Of a stretch of DNA of 64,000 bases, positions 25,269-34,836 are shown one piece after another. The stretch covers positions 1 to 64,000 of the forward strand of contig NZ_JBQKME010000006.1 in assembly GCF_052115865.1 (NCBI RefSeq), in the 5' to 3' direction. The stretch comes from Fundicoccus_A sp052115865. GTDB lineage: Bacteria; Bacillota; Bacilli; Lactobacillales; Aerococcaceae. Position 1 is the first letter of the stretch. Every line of letters begins with the position of its first letter. Both the position numbers and the translations under genes were made by a program. Under the pieces are notes generated by a model that did no database searches, had not been told where the DNA came from, and worked only from the letters and a program-made list of their open reading frames with translations.

Positions 25269-25847
25269 ATGGATTTTGATGAGATTAAACAAGCGATTAT
25301 TGCTGATGAGATGAATGTAAGTTATACACAACAAGCTATTGATCCCTTATATTTTGTTCATAAGGAAGCGCGGTTGGCGATTGTTGGGCAAGCACCAGGG
25401 AGAAAGGCGCAAGATTCTAAATTGTTTTGGAATGATTTGTCGGGAGACCGCTTGCGGCAATGGATGGGGATTGATCGGGACTTATTTTACAATACCCCTT
25501 ATATTGCGCAATTGCCGATGGATTTTTATTTTCCGGGGAAAGGAAAGTCGGGTGATTTACCGCCACGAAAAGGTTTTGCTGAAAAGTGGCATCCTTTATT
25601 ATTGGAACAAATGCCAGATATCGAAACCATTTTGCTAGCGGGCAGTTATGCACAGAAACTATATTTAGGGAAAGATCGGCAAAAGAATTTGACCGAAACC
25701 GTCCGCCATTACCAGGATTATTTACCTCGTTATTTTCCTTTAGTGCATCCTTCTCCCTTAAATATTCGTTGGTTGAAAAAGAATCCGTGGTTTGAGGAAG
25801 AAGTTGTTCCGGATTTACAGCAGTTGGTTGCTAGATTAATAAAATAA
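25269..25847 (+). CDS. uracil-DNA glycosylase family protein
   Basis: 192 aa from ATG 25269; TTG 25266 is an alternative. UDG-fold signatures: LAIVGQAPGRKAQDSKLFWNDLSGDRLRQWMG (motif 1, about residues 35-66), FPGKGKSGDLPPRKGFAEKWHPLLLEQMP, ILLAGSYAQKLYLG and the late VHPSPLNIRW segment (His and Ser/Pro of motif 2). This subtype (YcgE-like in Firmicutes) lacks a tested substrate. By family it would remove deaminated or damaged bases from DNA in the cytoplasm. It follows the secreted gene and precedes pepO by 32 bases. Confidence 0.8.
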   Translation: MDFDEIKQAIIADEMNVSYTQQAIDPLYFVHKEARLAIVGQAPGRKAQDSKLFWNDLSGDRLRQWMGIDRDLFYNTPYIAQLPMDFYFPGKGKSGDLPPRKGFAEKWHPLLLEQMPDIETILLAGSYAQKLYLGKDRQKNLTETVRHYQDYLPRYFPLVHPSPLNIRWLKKNPWFEEEVVPDLQQLVARLIK

Positions 25848-25879
25848 ACAGTGTTAGAATTTACCAAAGGAGTGATTGA

Positions 25880-27784
25880 ATGACAGTTAACTATGACAAA
25901 ATTAAAGAGGATTTGTATTTAGCCGTTAATGAAAATTGGCTAGAAGAAGCCGTAATTCCAGATGATAAACCTTCGACAGGGGGCTTTATTACATTAAGAG
26001 ACGGTATTGAAGAATTATTAATGAAAGATACAAAAGAGATGGCTGCGGGCCAACTTGAATTAACCAATGCCGAACAAGAGCAATTCGTGAAATATTATCA
26101 GCAAGCCATGGATTTTGAAAAACGAAATCAATTAGCCGGTGAACCGCTTAAAGGATTTTTAGATCGAATTTTAGCGCTGGGGAGTTTATCTGACTTACAA
26201 AGCCTCGCTCCAGAGTGGGTTTTAAAAGGCTTAGCACTACCTTTTTCATTAATGATTTCGTCCGATATGAAAAATACGGATGTTTATGCCTTGTATATGG
26301 ATGTTGCCTCAACCATTTTACCCGACACCACTTACTATGAAGAAGGCAATCCTGCAGCAGAGCAATTATTAGCTGTTTACCAAGATATGAGTACACAAGT
26401 ATTAACCATGCAAGGTTATGATGAGGCTTTTGCCAATGAATTAGTAGAAAAAGCCTTAGCTTTTGACCGTGCGATTGTACCGCATGTGATGAGTGCAGAA
26501 GAATTAGCCGATTATTCAATTATTTATAATCCGAGACCGATCGACGAAGTTGAAGCTTATCTTGATGCCTTTAGCTTTAAGCAATTATTTAATAAATTAA
26601 CTCATCAAGAAGTGGATAAAGTCATTGTGACACAACCTAAATACTTCGAAGCTTTGAAAGACCTACTATCCGCTGACAACTTTGAAAACCTAAAAGCTTG
26701 GATGTTAGTGAAAACGGCGAATGGTGCAACAAGCTTATTGTCTGAAGACTTACGCCAAGCGGGTGCCCAATATGGCCTAGCTCTATCCGGTAGCCCGAAA
26801 GCACAAGCTGCAACAAAAGCTGCTTACTATACGGCCATTGGCATGTATGATCAAGTCATTGGAAATTACTACGGACAAAAATATTTTGGTCCAGAAGCCC
26901 GTGAAGACGTCCGTGAAATGGTTGTGCAAATGATTGAAGTGTACAAAGAACGCCTTGAAAACAATGACTGGCTTTCACAAGCAACCATTGAAAAAGCCAT
27001 TGTAAAACTGGATGCCATCGATATTTTAATCGGCTATCCTGATGATTACCCTGAAATCTACACCAAACTAATTGTAGATGAAAACAAATCTTTCTTTGAA
27101 AATACTTTAGACCTTGCGGCTTTACAAGCCCAAGATGAATTCGATCGCTGGAACGGTCCCGTTGACCGTAAGCGTTGGGGAATGAGCGCGAATACCGTGA
27201 ATGCTTACTACAACCCAAGTGCCAATTTAATTTGTTTCCCTGCGGCAATCCTGCAAGCACCATTTTACAGCTTAGATCAGAGCCGTAGTGAAAATTATGG
27301 AGGAATTGGCGCCGTTATCGCCCACGAAATTTCTCATGCCTTCGATAATAATGGCGCTAAATTCGATGAGCGCGGTAATTTAAATGACTGGTGGACCCAA
27401 GAAGACCTCCAACAATTTGAAAACAAAGCCCAAGCCATGATTGAATTGTGGGACGGTATCGAAATCCACGGCGGTAAAGTTAACGGAAAACTAACCGTTT
27501 CAGAAAATATCGCCGACAGCGGTGGCCTAACCGCAGCCATTCAAGCCGCTAAGCTTGAAGCAGATGCTGACTTGCCAGCCCTATTTATGAACTGGGCCCG
27601 CATCTGGTGTCAAAAAGCCCGTGACCAATACTTATCCCTGCTCCTTGCCATCGACGTCCACTCGCCAAATCCACTGCGAGCCAATATGGCACCTCGAAGC
27701 ATGGATGAATTTTACCTAGCCTTTGACATCCAACCAGACGACCCAATGTACCTTCCAGAAGACCAACGCGTGATTATCTGGTAA
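25880..27784 (+). CDS. pepO: M13-family neutral endopeptidase PepO
   Basis: 634 aa, the usual length for lactococcal/streptococcal PepO, starting at ATG 25880 after AAAGGAGTG. Zinc metallopeptidase of the neprilysin family. The HEISHAFD motif (HExxH, near residue 482) and downstream ENIADSGG (third zinc ligand Glu, near residue 541) are intact, and a VNAYYNPSANLICFPAAILQ substrate-binding stretch (NAY/FY) is present. There is no signal peptide, so it is cytoplasmic and degrades imported oligopeptides. Its own terminator follows. Codon use toward the 3' end is richer in C than the neighbours. Confidence 0.93.
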   Translation: MTVNYDKIKEDLYLAVNENWLEEAVIPDDKPSTGGFITLRDGIEELLMKDTKEMAAGQLELTNAEQEQFVKYYQQAMDFEKRNQLAGEPLKGFLDRILALGSLSDLQSLAPEWVLKGLALPFSLMISSDMKNTDVYALYMDVASTILPDTTYYEEGNPAAEQLLAVYQDMSTQVLTMQGYDEAFANELVEKALAFDRAIVPHVMSAEELADYSIIYNPRPIDEVEAYLDAFSFKQLFNKLTHQEVDKVIVTQPKYFEALKDLLSADNFENLKAWMLVKTANGATSLLSEDLRQAGAQYGLALSGSPKAQAATKAAYYTAIGMYDQVIGNYYGQKYFGPEAREDVREMVVQMIEVYKERLENNDWLSQATIEKAIVKLDAIDILIGYPDDYPEIYTKLIVDENKSFFENTLDLAALQAQDEFDRWNGPVDRKRWGMSANTVNAYYNPSANLICFPAAILQAPFYSLDQSRSENYGGIGAVIAHEISHAFDNNGAKFDERGNLNDWWTQEDLQQFENKAQAMIELWDGIEIHGGKVNGKLTVSENIADSGGLTAAIQAAKLEADADLPALFMNWARIWCQKARDQYLSLLLAIDVHSPNPLRANMAPRSMDEFYLAFDIQPDDPMYLPEDQRVIIW

Positions 27785-27789
27785 CCCCC

Positions 27790-27805
27790 AAATAAATATC
27801 ACTGC
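27790..27805 (+). repeat. dispersed motif, full match (AAATAAATATCACTGC)
   Basis: Six bases after the pepO stop codon and directly before its terminator stem. Confidence 0.85.
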
Positions 27806-27857
27806 TACAACCCCACCATAAACCTTGTCTGGACAACGTCTATGGTGGGGTTGTTTG
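27806..27857 (+). terminator. intrinsic terminator of pepO
   Basis: Perfect arms CAACCCCACCATA / TATGGTGGGGTTG around a 20-base loop, then TTTG. Confidence 0.85.
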
Positions 27858-27925
27858 TAGTGCTAATTTACATAATTTTTTGAATAGGGTTCTAGTAATG
27901 AATCAGACACTAAAAGACCTGCTCT

Positions 27926-28190
27926 TCGTCAAAACGGGAGCTGATTAGACGGAAAACAGCATTCATTTCGTCAGAACCAGAGCTGATCAGACGGAAACTG
28001 GCATTCGGTTCGTCAGATCGAGAGCTGATTAGACGGAAACTGGCATTCGGTCCGTCAGATCGAGAGCTGATCAGACGAAAACCGGCATTCATTTCGTCAG
28101 ATTGAGATCCGATCAGACGGAAACCGGCATTCAGTTCGTCAGATTCCGATCCGATCAGACGAAAAAAGTCTTCATTTCGTCAGATCCAAA
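27926..28190. repeat. tandem repeat array, 42-bp period, about 6 units
   Basis: Units of CGTCAGATCGAGAGCTGATT AGACGGAAACTGGCATTCGG TT recur with small changes. The hairpin-like ends CGTCAGATC / GATYAGACG match those of the arrays at 8484 and 48097, while the linker (AAACTGGCATTCGGT) is peculiar to this array. A degenerate copy of the inverted-repeat element end (AATTTACATAATTTTTTG) stands just before it at 27865. Confidence 0.85.
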
Positions 28191-28318
28191 ATCCTCTCTC
28201 ATCATTATTCTATTACAACCCTGTTTTAGCCTACCGCTGCCTTTCTGACGTGAAAGTCGTTCTTACGCGTAAGTATTGTGGTCATTCTGACGTGAACAGC
28301 CACGTTACCCGTCAGAAA

Positions 28319-28440
28319 AGAATCTAAATAGACAAAACTCCCCCCACCAACTGTCTAATCAGCATCTGAATAGACGAACCAGCCGCCACCAATTGTCTAA
28401 TCAGCTTCCAAATAGACGAACCAGCCGCCACCAATTGTAT
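28319..28440. repeat. short hairpin repeats (GTCTAATCAGC type), about 3 units
   Basis: AATAGACGAACCAGCCGCCA CC linked to AATTGTCTAATCAGC occurs in near-identical tandem copies. It continues the repeat zone between pepO and dnaX; the rest of the gap, 28191-28318, holds CTTTCTGACG relics and no gene. Confidence 0.7.
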
Positions 28441-28579
28441 AATCACTAACCCCAACACACTCCAACAAAAAAATCCCCCAACAAACTGATTCTAATGGAT
28501 TCTCAGATTTCAATAGCATGTCATAATATTCTTCGTTATAATGGATAAGTAGAAATGACATGAAAGGAAGTGAATAAGC

Positions 28580-30574
28580 ATGAGTTATCAAGCCCTTTAC
28601 CGTGTTTGGCGACCGCAAACCTTTGATGAGATGGTTGGTCAAGATATGATTGCAGAAACACTTAAAAATGCTGTCAAAAATCAACAGTTAAGCCATGCTT
28701 ATTTGTTCACCGGTCCAAGGGGTACAGGGAAAACCAGTGCGGCGAAAATTTTAGCTAAAGCTGTCAACTGTCCCAATCAAGTTGACGGTAACCCTTGTAA
28801 CGAATGTGAACTTTGCCAAGCCATTACCAGTGGGCAATTAAGCGATGTGAACGAAATTGATGCGGCGAGTAACAACGGGGTTGAAGAAATCCGTGACTTA
28901 AGAGATAAAGTTCGTTATGCACCGACACAAGCGGAATACAAAGTTTATATCATCGATGAAGTGCATATGTTAACCACCGCAGCATTTAATGCCTTACTCA
29001 AGACCCTAGAAGAACCACCTGAGCAAGTAATATTTGTTTTAGCTACGACTGAACCTCATAAAATTCCGGCAACCATTATTTCGCGGACGCAACGTTTTGA
29101 TTTCCAAAGAATCCAAAACAATGATTTGATCAGAAGAATGGCATTTATTTTGGAAAGTGATGGGATAGATTTTGATAATGAAGCGTTAGCTGTTATTGCA
29201 CGGGCATCGCATGGTGGGATGCGTGATAGCTTAAGTTTATTAGACCAATCGATTTCATATAATCGACAACGGGTAAGTACGGAGACAGCTTTACTCGTTT
29301 CGGGAAGTTTAAACCAACAAACCTTCGTCGACTATATTTTAGCTATTTATCAACAAGATAGTAACAAAGCTATCCTTCTTGTGGAAGAAGAGCTACAAAG
29401 TGGCAAGCAAGCTAGCCGTTTTATTGAAGAGTTAATTTTATTTAGTCGGGATATGTTATTAACGAAATTTTCTAAAACCAACCATACCCTCTTAACACAA
29501 GAAGAATTGGATACCATCCGCAATGAAATACCGACAGATTATTATTACCGTATGATTGATCAGCTTAATCAAGCCCAAAATCAAATGCGGTTTTCGAATC
29601 AACCGGATATTTATTTAGAAGTGACTACGATTCAGTTGGCGCAAAATGAACCGGAGATACAGGCTAAACCAACATCGAACCAGCCGTCTTCGCAAGTTCA
29701 GACCTTACAAGATCGGATACAAGAGTTGGAAGAGCAGATTGCGTTTATTCAAGCGCAATTGCAAGGACAAGAACAGCGGATTTCTGCCAATCAACAAAGC
29801 CAGCAGGTCCAAAAAGTAACTCCGATTAATGAAGCCAGCCAAAGCCAAGCCGAAGAAGAAGAAAGCCCTCAAGAAATTGAACTGACTCCTCGCAAGCGAC
29901 CAAAACGTAAAAATATGGCCTATAATCTGCGAATTAACCGTGTGTATACGATTTTAAATGAAGCGACACGAAAGGATTTACAGACGACGAAAGCGCAGTG
30001 GACCAATGCGCTTAATCAAATTACACCTATCGAGCGAGCGAAATTAAGCAATAGCCAGCCGATTGCAGCCAGTCCAACGCATGTTTTAGTGAGTTTTGAA
30101 AATGAGCAATTTGCGGGTGCTTTCCAAAGTGATTCTGAATTGCGTCAACTTGTGCAAAACAACTTAGAAGAATTAACCGGGCAGAGATATTTATTTGAAG
30201 TGATCTTAGAAAGAGAATGGGGTCGGACAAGGCAAAATTATAAGATTTTGCGTGAACAAAATAACAATCAGCCGATTCCGATCGAATCGTTGGAAGAAGA
30301 TGATGACGATCAAGAGCCAATCGTAGAAACAACTAACCAAGAAGAAATAGCTAGCATGCAGGACTTAATTCCGCAAGCGAGCGAGCAGATTGCGGCCTCG
30401 CCCTCGTCTTCAGCTACTAGCGAGGACACTGAAGTCGTAGATTCAACAGACTACGACCGCTACCAAGAAGACATGGACGAAGCGACACGCTTTGAGGAAG
30501 AAATTCCCGATGTCATAAAGCATGCTCAAGACCTCTTTGGTTCAGAAAATATCAATATTTTTTACGACCGCTAA
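28580..30574 (+). CDS. dnaX: DNA polymerase III subunits gamma/tau
   Basis: 664 aa from ATG 28580 after AAAGGAAGTG. The N-terminal clamp-loader AAA+ domain has Walker A GPRGTGKTSAAK near residue 46, the zinc module CPNQ..NPCNECELC (about 64-79), Walker B YIIDEVHML and an SRC-like SRTQRF sensor. A coiled, Gln/Glu-rich tau region (about 370-450) and the C-terminal tau domain follow. It loads the sliding clamp in the replisome. A TATAAT lies at 28537. First gene of the operon running through recR and probably beyond. A full dispersed-motif copy (30181) encodes GQRYLFEV in the tau part. Confidence 0.95.
   Translation: MSYQALYRVWRPQTFDEMVGQDMIAETLKNAVKNQQLSHAYLFTGPRGTGKTSAAKILAKAVNCPNQVDGNPCNECELCQAITSGQLSDVNEIDAASNNGVEEIRDLRDKVRYAPTQAEYKVYIIDEVHMLTTAAFNALLKTLEEPPEQVIFVLATTEPHKIPATIISRTQRFDFQRIQNNDLIRRMAFILESDGIDFDNEALAVIARASHGGMRDSLSLLDQSISYNRQRVSTETALLVSGSLNQQTFVDYILAIYQQDSNKAILLVEEELQSGKQASRFIEELILFSRDMLLTKFSKTNHTLLTQEELDTIRNEIPTDYYYRMIDQLNQAQNQMRFSNQPDIYLEVTTIQLAQNEPEIQAKPTSNQPSSQVQTLQDRIQELEEQIAFIQAQLQGQEQRISANQQSQQVQKVTPINEASQSQAEEEESPQEIELTPRKRPKRKNMAYNLRINRVYTILNEATRKDLQTTKAQWTNALNQITPIERAKLSNSQPIAASPTHVLVSFENEQFAGAFQSDSELRQLVQNNLEELTGQRYLFEVILEREWGRTRQNYKILREQNNNQPIPIESLEEDDDDQEPIVETTNQEEIASMQDLIPQASEQIAASPSSSATSEDTEVVDSTDYDRYQEDMDEATRFEEEIPDVIKHAQDLFGSENINIFYDR
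30181..30196 (-). repeat. dispersed motif, full match, inside dnaX
   Basis: GCAGAGATATTTATTT encodes QRYLF in dnaX but reads as the consensus on the minus strand. Confidence 0.85.
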
Positions 30575-30704
30575 GCTGAGAATAGCTTCAGCCTCTTATT
30601 TGAGTGAAAAGTGGATAAATGTTATCATAGAGTATAAATAAGAAGAATATTAAAAGAACATTAATCAACCAGCAGCGTTATTTATTTAAAGGAGTGAAGA
30701 AAAC

Positions 30705-31028
30705 ATGCGTGGAATGGGTAGTATGGGAAATATGCAAGGTATGATGCAAAAAATGCAGAAAATGCAAAAAGATATGGAGAGAGAACAGGCTGAAATTGAA
30801 GCAACTGTTTTTGAGGCGAGTGATACCAATCAATTAGTAACGGTGAAGATGACCGGTAAAAAAGAGATTGTGGAACTTGAGATTGCACCGGATTTAGTTG
30901 ATCCAGATGATATTGAAATGTTACAAGATTTAGTGATTGCGACCGTGAATGATGTGATTAACAAAGTTGACGAAACAACCGCAACACGTCTAGGCAAATA
31001 CACCCAAGGGTTAAACTTACCCTTTTAA
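30705..31028 (+). CDS. ybaB: YbaB/EbfC nucleoid-associated protein
   Basis: 107 aa from ATG 30705 after AAAGGAGTG. The Met-rich N-terminal helix (MRGMGSMGNMQGMMQKMQKMQKDM) and the core VFEASDTNQLVTVKMTGKKEIVELEIAPDLVDPDDIEMLQDLV are typical of the YbaB fold, a tweezer-like dimer that coats DNA. Between dnaX and recR as in most bacteria. A near-miss of the dispersed motif (GCAGCGTTATTTATTT, 30672) directly precedes its ribosome binding site. Confidence 0.95.
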   Translation: MRGMGSMGNMQGMMQKMQKMQKDMEREQAEIEATVFEASDTNQLVTVKMTGKKEIVELEIAPDLVDPDDIEMLQDLVIATVNDVINKVDETTATRLGKYTQGLNLPF

Positions 31029-31057
31029 TAAATATCAATAGAAAGAAGCGTTGAAAG

Positions 31058-31654
31058 ATGCAGTATCCTGCGCCAATCGCAAAATTAATTAATAGTTTTA
31101 CAAAATTACCTGGTATTGGAGCAAAAACCGCTGCTCGATTAGCGTTTTATGTTATCGAAATGCAAGAAACTGATGTGACAGAATTTGCTCAAGCTTTAAT
31201 CAATATTAAACGTGATTTAACGGTGTGTGATATTTGTGGAAATATCTCTGATACCAACCCTTGTCAAATTTGCCAAGATGAAAGTCGCGATCAATCGGTT
31301 GTTTTAGTCGTAGAAGATGCTCGAGATGTCATGTCGCTTGAAAGAATGCAAGAGTATCGTGGTGTGTATCATGTGCTAAATGGTGTCTTGTCACCGATGG
31401 AAGGGATTGGGCCGGAAGATTTAAATGTTCCGCAGTTAATCAATCGTTTGCACGATGAGACGATTCAAGAAGTGATTATTGCAACCAATGCTACCGCTGA
31501 AGGGGAAGCAACGGCCATGTATCTTGCGAGGCTACTTAAACCAGCAGGGATTAAGGTCACCCGTTTAGCTCATGGTTTATCAGTAGGTAGCGATATTGAA
31601 TATGCAGATGAGATGACATTATACCGTGCCATTGAAGGTAGAAGAGAAATTTAA
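31058..31654 (+). CDS. recR: recombination mediator RecR
   Basis: 198 aa. Helix-hairpin-helix LPGIGAKTAARLAFYV (residues 17-32), C4 zinc finger CDICGNISDTNPCQIC (about 57-72) and Toprim domain beginning VVLVVEDARDVMSLE. RecR works with RecF and RecO to load RecA on gapped DNA. Standard place after ybaB. The DNA segment at 31027 carries a TAATAAATATCAAT copy of the dispersed motif across the ybaB stop. Confidence 0.96.
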   Translation: MQYPAPIAKLINSFTKLPGIGAKTAARLAFYVIEMQETDVTEFAQALINIKRDLTVCDICGNISDTNPCQICQDESRDQSVVLVVEDARDVMSLERMQEYRGVYHVLNGVLSPMEGIGPEDLNVPQLINRLHDETIQEVIIATNATAEGEATAMYLARLLKPAGIKVTRLAHGLSVGSDIEYADEMTLYRAIEGRREI

Positions 31655-31676
31655 CGAAGGCTTGAGAGGAAATAGG

Positions 31677-32312
31677 ATGCAGACAGGCAAATTTGTTACC
31701 ATTGAAGGGCCAGATGGAGCTGGTAAGACAACGGTAATTAAAAAGTTAGTTGAGAAATTACAGGATCGTGGATTCAACCATATATTCACAACGCGTGAAC
31801 CTGGTGGGAGTGCGATTTCAGAACAAATTAGACATGTTATTTTAGACGTGGAAAATACAGCCATGGATGCCAGAACAGAAGCCTTACTTTATGCGGCTGC
31901 CAGAAGGCAACATTTAGTCGAAAAAGTCATTCCGGCTTTAGATGAAGGCAAGTTAGTGATTTGCGATCGTTTTATTGATAGCTCGTTAGCTTATCAAGGG
32001 ATTGCGCGCAATATTCCAACGGCAGATATTTGGGCAATAAACCATTTTGCAATTGAAGATTATTTGCCGGATTTAACTTTACTGATAGACGTTCCGGCTG
32101 AAGTTGGTTTAGAACGCATTTATACCGCGAAAAACCAACGTCAATTTGACCGCTTAGATCAAGAAGGCTTGGATTTCCATAATCTAGTACGTAATGCTTT
32201 TCTAGCGTTTGAAAAAGAAGAAGACCGCATAGTGCTCATCAATGGTGAGCAGGCAATCGACGCTGTTGTGGCCGATTGTATAAAAGAACTTGAAAAACAT
32301 CAAATTATTTAA
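31677..32312 (+). CDS. tmk: thymidylate kinase
   Basis: 211 aa from ATG 31677 after AGAGGAAATAGG. P-loop EGPDGAGKTT near residue 9, the DR/E motif TREPGGSAISEQIR, the FIDSSLAYQG segment and the LID-region arginines RQFDRLD. Makes dTDP from dTMP. It follows recR by 22 bases in the same operon. Confidence 0.96.
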   Translation: MQTGKFVTIEGPDGAGKTTVIKKLVEKLQDRGFNHIFTTREPGGSAISEQIRHVILDVENTAMDARTEALLYAAARRQHLVEKVIPALDEGKLVICDRFIDSSLAYQGIARNIPTADIWAINHFAIEDYLPDLTLLIDVPAEVGLERIYTAKNQRQFDRLDQEGLDFHNLVRNAFLAFEKEEDRIVLINGEQAIDAVVADCIKELEKHQII

Positions 32313-32330
32313 ATAATAGGGGGAATTATC

Positions 32331-32660
32331 ATGAAATTAATTATTGCTATTGTTCAAGATCAAGACCAGAATATCCTAAGTAATGCTTTTTATGAGTCCA
32401 ATATCCGTGCCACAAAATTAAGTTCAACAGGTGGCTTTTTACGAGCTGGGAATACTACTTTCTTAGTCGGAATTGAAGACGACCGTGTGGAAGAAGTTTT
32501 AGATATTATTAAACAATCATCTAAAGCAAGAGCACAATATGTTTCTTCACCAGTGAATTTAGACGTGAGCTTAGATGTTTCAGCTTCTTACCCAGTAAAA
32601 GTTGAAGTTGGCGGTGCAACTGTCTTTGTCTTACCAATTGATCAATTTCACCGCTTCTAA
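32331..32660 (+). CDS. darA: cyclic-di-AMP receptor DarA/PstA (PII-like)
   Basis: 109 aa, the normal length of the YaaQ/DarA/PstA family. The c-di-AMP-binding T-loop region NIRATKLSSTGGFLRAGNTTFLVGI (residues 24-48) is conserved. A homotrimeric PII-like signal protein whose partners are not well known. Sits between tmk and holB as in Bacillus and Listeria. Confidence 0.95.
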   Translation: MKLIIAIVQDQDQNILSNAFYESNIRATKLSSTGGFLRAGNTTFLVGIEDDRVEEVLDIIKQSSKARAQYVSSPVNLDVSLDVSASYPVKVEVGGATVFVLPIDQFHRF

Positions 32661-32672
32661 TGTGTGATTTTT

Positions 32673-33653
32673 ATGCTAGCAAGTGTTGATCAATATAAAG
32701 AACATATCAACGAACTGATTGCTCAAAATCAGATAGCGCATGCTTATGCTTTTACAGGCGAAGCATTTGACGACAAAGTCTTAGTGACAACATATCTTGT
32801 ACAAGGGTTGGCTTGTCCTCATTTCGAAGAGGAAGGCCGACCTTGTCAGGCTTGTCGCTTTTGTCAAAAAATTGCCGACCAGCAATTTACAGATTTATTT
32901 ACTTTAGACCCAGACGGGCGTACGACGCGAGTGGATCAAATTCGCGAACTTAAGGATTGGCTTAGCAAAAGTCCGCTAGAGTCAAACTTTAAGGTGGCGG
33001 TGATTCGTCAGGCAGAAACCATGAATCCAGCAGCGGCGAATGCTTTGTTAAAATTTTTAGAAGAGCCTTTTGCCAATGTCTATATTATTTTATATACACA
33101 GGCTTTGGATTCCTTATTACCAACCATTCAATCCCGTGTTCAAAATTGGCATTTCGCTAAAGCGGCTAAGTCGAGTCGGATGGAACGATTATTGGAAGCA
33201 GGTGTGACCAAACCGCATGCCAATATTATTGTTCAACTTGCGACAGATGCATTGGAACGATGGGTAGAAGGTTACCAAGTAGAGTCTTTTGATCGGTGGA
33301 TTAAAGGGCTTAATTATTTTTATCAAGCATTAATGGCACGGCAGCCGCAAGCTTTTGTTGTGGTTCAAAGCCATTTAAGGGATTATTTATCCAACCAACA
33401 GGCTCAAGATGGTCTCGATTATTTAATGCTACTCAACCATTATTTACTCAAAAAACAACAAGGTTTAGCTATAAACCAAGACCAAGAAAGTTTTAAATGG
33501 TTAGATGAAGTCATCCAAAAAGTGCAACCCAATATCAAATATATTTTAGAACTCAACCAAGGTTTTTTAACCGCTAAACAACAAGTGATGGCGAATGTCA
33601 GTGGCCAGCTAGCATTTGAAGGGATTGCGGTGAGTCACTGCGATTGGCGTTAA
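32673..33653 (+). CDS. holB: DNA polymerase III subunit delta'
   Basis: 326 aa from ATG 32673. No clear Shine-Dalgarno is present, and a GTG three codons up (32664) is possible, so the start is uncertain and may be coupled to the end of darA. Clamp-loader fold with QNQIAHAYAFTGEAF (degenerate Walker A, as normal for delta'), the zinc-type cluster CPHFEEEGRPCQACRFC near residues 46-62, NPAAANALLKFLEEP and PTIQSRVQNWHF. Component of the clamp loader with DnaX and delta. Confidence 0.92.
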   Translation: MLASVDQYKEHINELIAQNQIAHAYAFTGEAFDDKVLVTTYLVQGLACPHFEEEGRPCQACRFCQKIADQQFTDLFTLDPDGRTTRVDQIRELKDWLSKSPLESNFKVAVIRQAETMNPAAANALLKFLEEPFANVYIILYTQALDSLLPTIQSRVQNWHFAKAAKSSRMERLLEAGVTKPHANIIVQLATDALERWVEGYQVESFDRWIKGLNYFYQALMARQPQAFVVVQSHLRDYLSNQQAQDGLDYLMLLNHYLLKKQQGLAINQDQESFKWLDEVIQKVQPNIKYILELNQGFLTAKQQVMANVSGQLAFEGIAVSHCDWR

Positions 33654-33678
33654 GTTTTTTATGAAGGAGGTGTCGCTA

Positions 33679-34038
33679 GTGGAACAATCTGAACTTCAAT
33701 TATTATTACAACACATTGAAACCGAACAAAATAAATTAAAAGATTCCATGACGGAATTAAAACGCATGATTAATCGCTTAAACGAAGAAAATAATCAATT
33801 GCGTATCCAAAATGATACCCTACTCTCACTGGTGACCGAGTCAGGCAATGAAGAAAATGCTACACAAACAGATACAACTGAAAGTAGTGAACAAAAAGCG
33901 AAAAATGGACGTGAACGTCTACAAAGTTTTTATAATGATCATATCCATGTTTGCCACCCTTATTTTGGTTCAAGACGGCAAACAGGCGAAGAGTGTATGT
34001 TCTGCCAAGCGGTTCTTGACTCACTCCAAGTAGACTAA
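33679..34038 (+). CDS. yabA: replication initiation control protein YabA
   Basis: 119 aa from GTG 33679, which follows AAGGAGGTG at correct distance; that site rules out the upstream ATG 33661. An N-terminal leucine-zipper coiled coil (residues 5-55, with repeated L/I heptads) is followed by a charged linker. The C-terminal zinc module is HVCHPYFGSRRQTGEECMFCQ (His/Cys ligands). YabA tethers DnaA to DnaN and curbs re-initiation. In Bacillus ricT (yaaT) separates holB from yabA; here the genes are only 25 bases apart and ricT is absent. Confidence 0.94.
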   Translation: MEQSELQLLLQHIETEQNKLKDSMTELKRMINRLNEENNQLRIQNDTLLSLVTESGNEENATQTDTTESSEQKAKNGRERLQSFYNDHIHVCHPYFGSRRQTGEECMFCQAVLDSLQVD

Positions 34039-34074
34039 ATAAAACAACAGCAAAGAATTAAGGAGTTAAAGGCA

Positions 34075-34836
34075 ATGACGCAATCTTCAATGGCAAATAT
34101 CAGTTTAAAAGAAAATGAACGGATTGATGAATTAATTCGAGAACAATTACAAATTATTCAAAGCCGGGATTATTTTACTTTTTCTGTCGATGCGATACTG
34201 TTGGCTGATTTTATAAATGTCGCCAAAAGCAAACCGCAACGGATCATTGATTTTTGTACTGGCAATGGGGTGATCCCTTTATTGCTAAGCCACAAAACCA
34301 ACAACAGCATTGAAGGCATTGACATCCAGCCTTCACTGGTTGATATGGCACAACGCTCGGTTGCCCTTAACCAACTCGAACATCAAATTCACATCCTGCA
34401 AATGGATATTAAAGACCTAAAAAAACCTGCAACTTTATATGACATCGTCTCTTGTAATCCACCTTATTTCTTGGTGGAGGACAGTGAAAAAGCCCACCAT
34501 ATCACATCCCACGCCATTGCCCGTCATGAAATCCATCTTAGCCTAGAAGATTGGGTCGCTAAAGCCGCGCTACTCTTGCGCGATAAAGGTAAACTCTTTT
34601 TTGTCCACCGCCCCAACCGCCTAGATGACATTATGGAAACCCTCAATAAATATTATTTTTCCATCCACAGGCTGCAATTTATCCATCCCAAAGAAGGAAA
34701 AAATGCGAATGGAATGTTGGTAGAAGCAATTTATCGCGGAGGCAAGCGAGGGGTAAAGGTTTTGCCGCCGATTGTCGTCCATGATGCGGATAATCAATAT
34801 ACAAAAGAAATGAAGGCTATTTATTTTGGAGAATAA
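34075..34836 (+). CDS. tRNA1(Val) adenine-N6 methyltransferase-like protein (YabB/TrmN6)
   Basis: 253 aa from ATG 34075 after AAGGAGTTAAAGGCA. SAM-binding motif IIDFCTGNGVIPLLLS (about residues 57-72) and the amino-methylase motif SCNPPYF (about 128-134) mark an N6-adenine methyltransferase of the TrmN6 family, which modifies A37 of tRNA-Val. It overlaps the next gene by 11 bases. Confidence 0.9.
   Translation: MTQSSMANISLKENERIDELIREQLQIIQSRDYFTFSVDAILLADFINVAKSKPQRIIDFCTGNGVIPLLLSHKTNNSIEGIDIQPSLVDMAQRSVALNQLEHQIHILQMDIKDLKKPATLYDIVSCNPPYFLVEDSEKAHHITSHAIARHEIHLSLEDWVAKAALLLRDKGKLFFVHRPNRLDDIMETLNKYYFSIHRLQFIHPKEGKNANGMLVEAIYRGGKRGVKVLPPIVVHDADNQYTKEMKAIYFGE

Noticed and set aside
28580..30574. 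Programmed frameshift in dnaX producing a short gamma form
   Set aside because: I found no A-AAA-AAG type slippery site with a following stem in the expected part of the gene.
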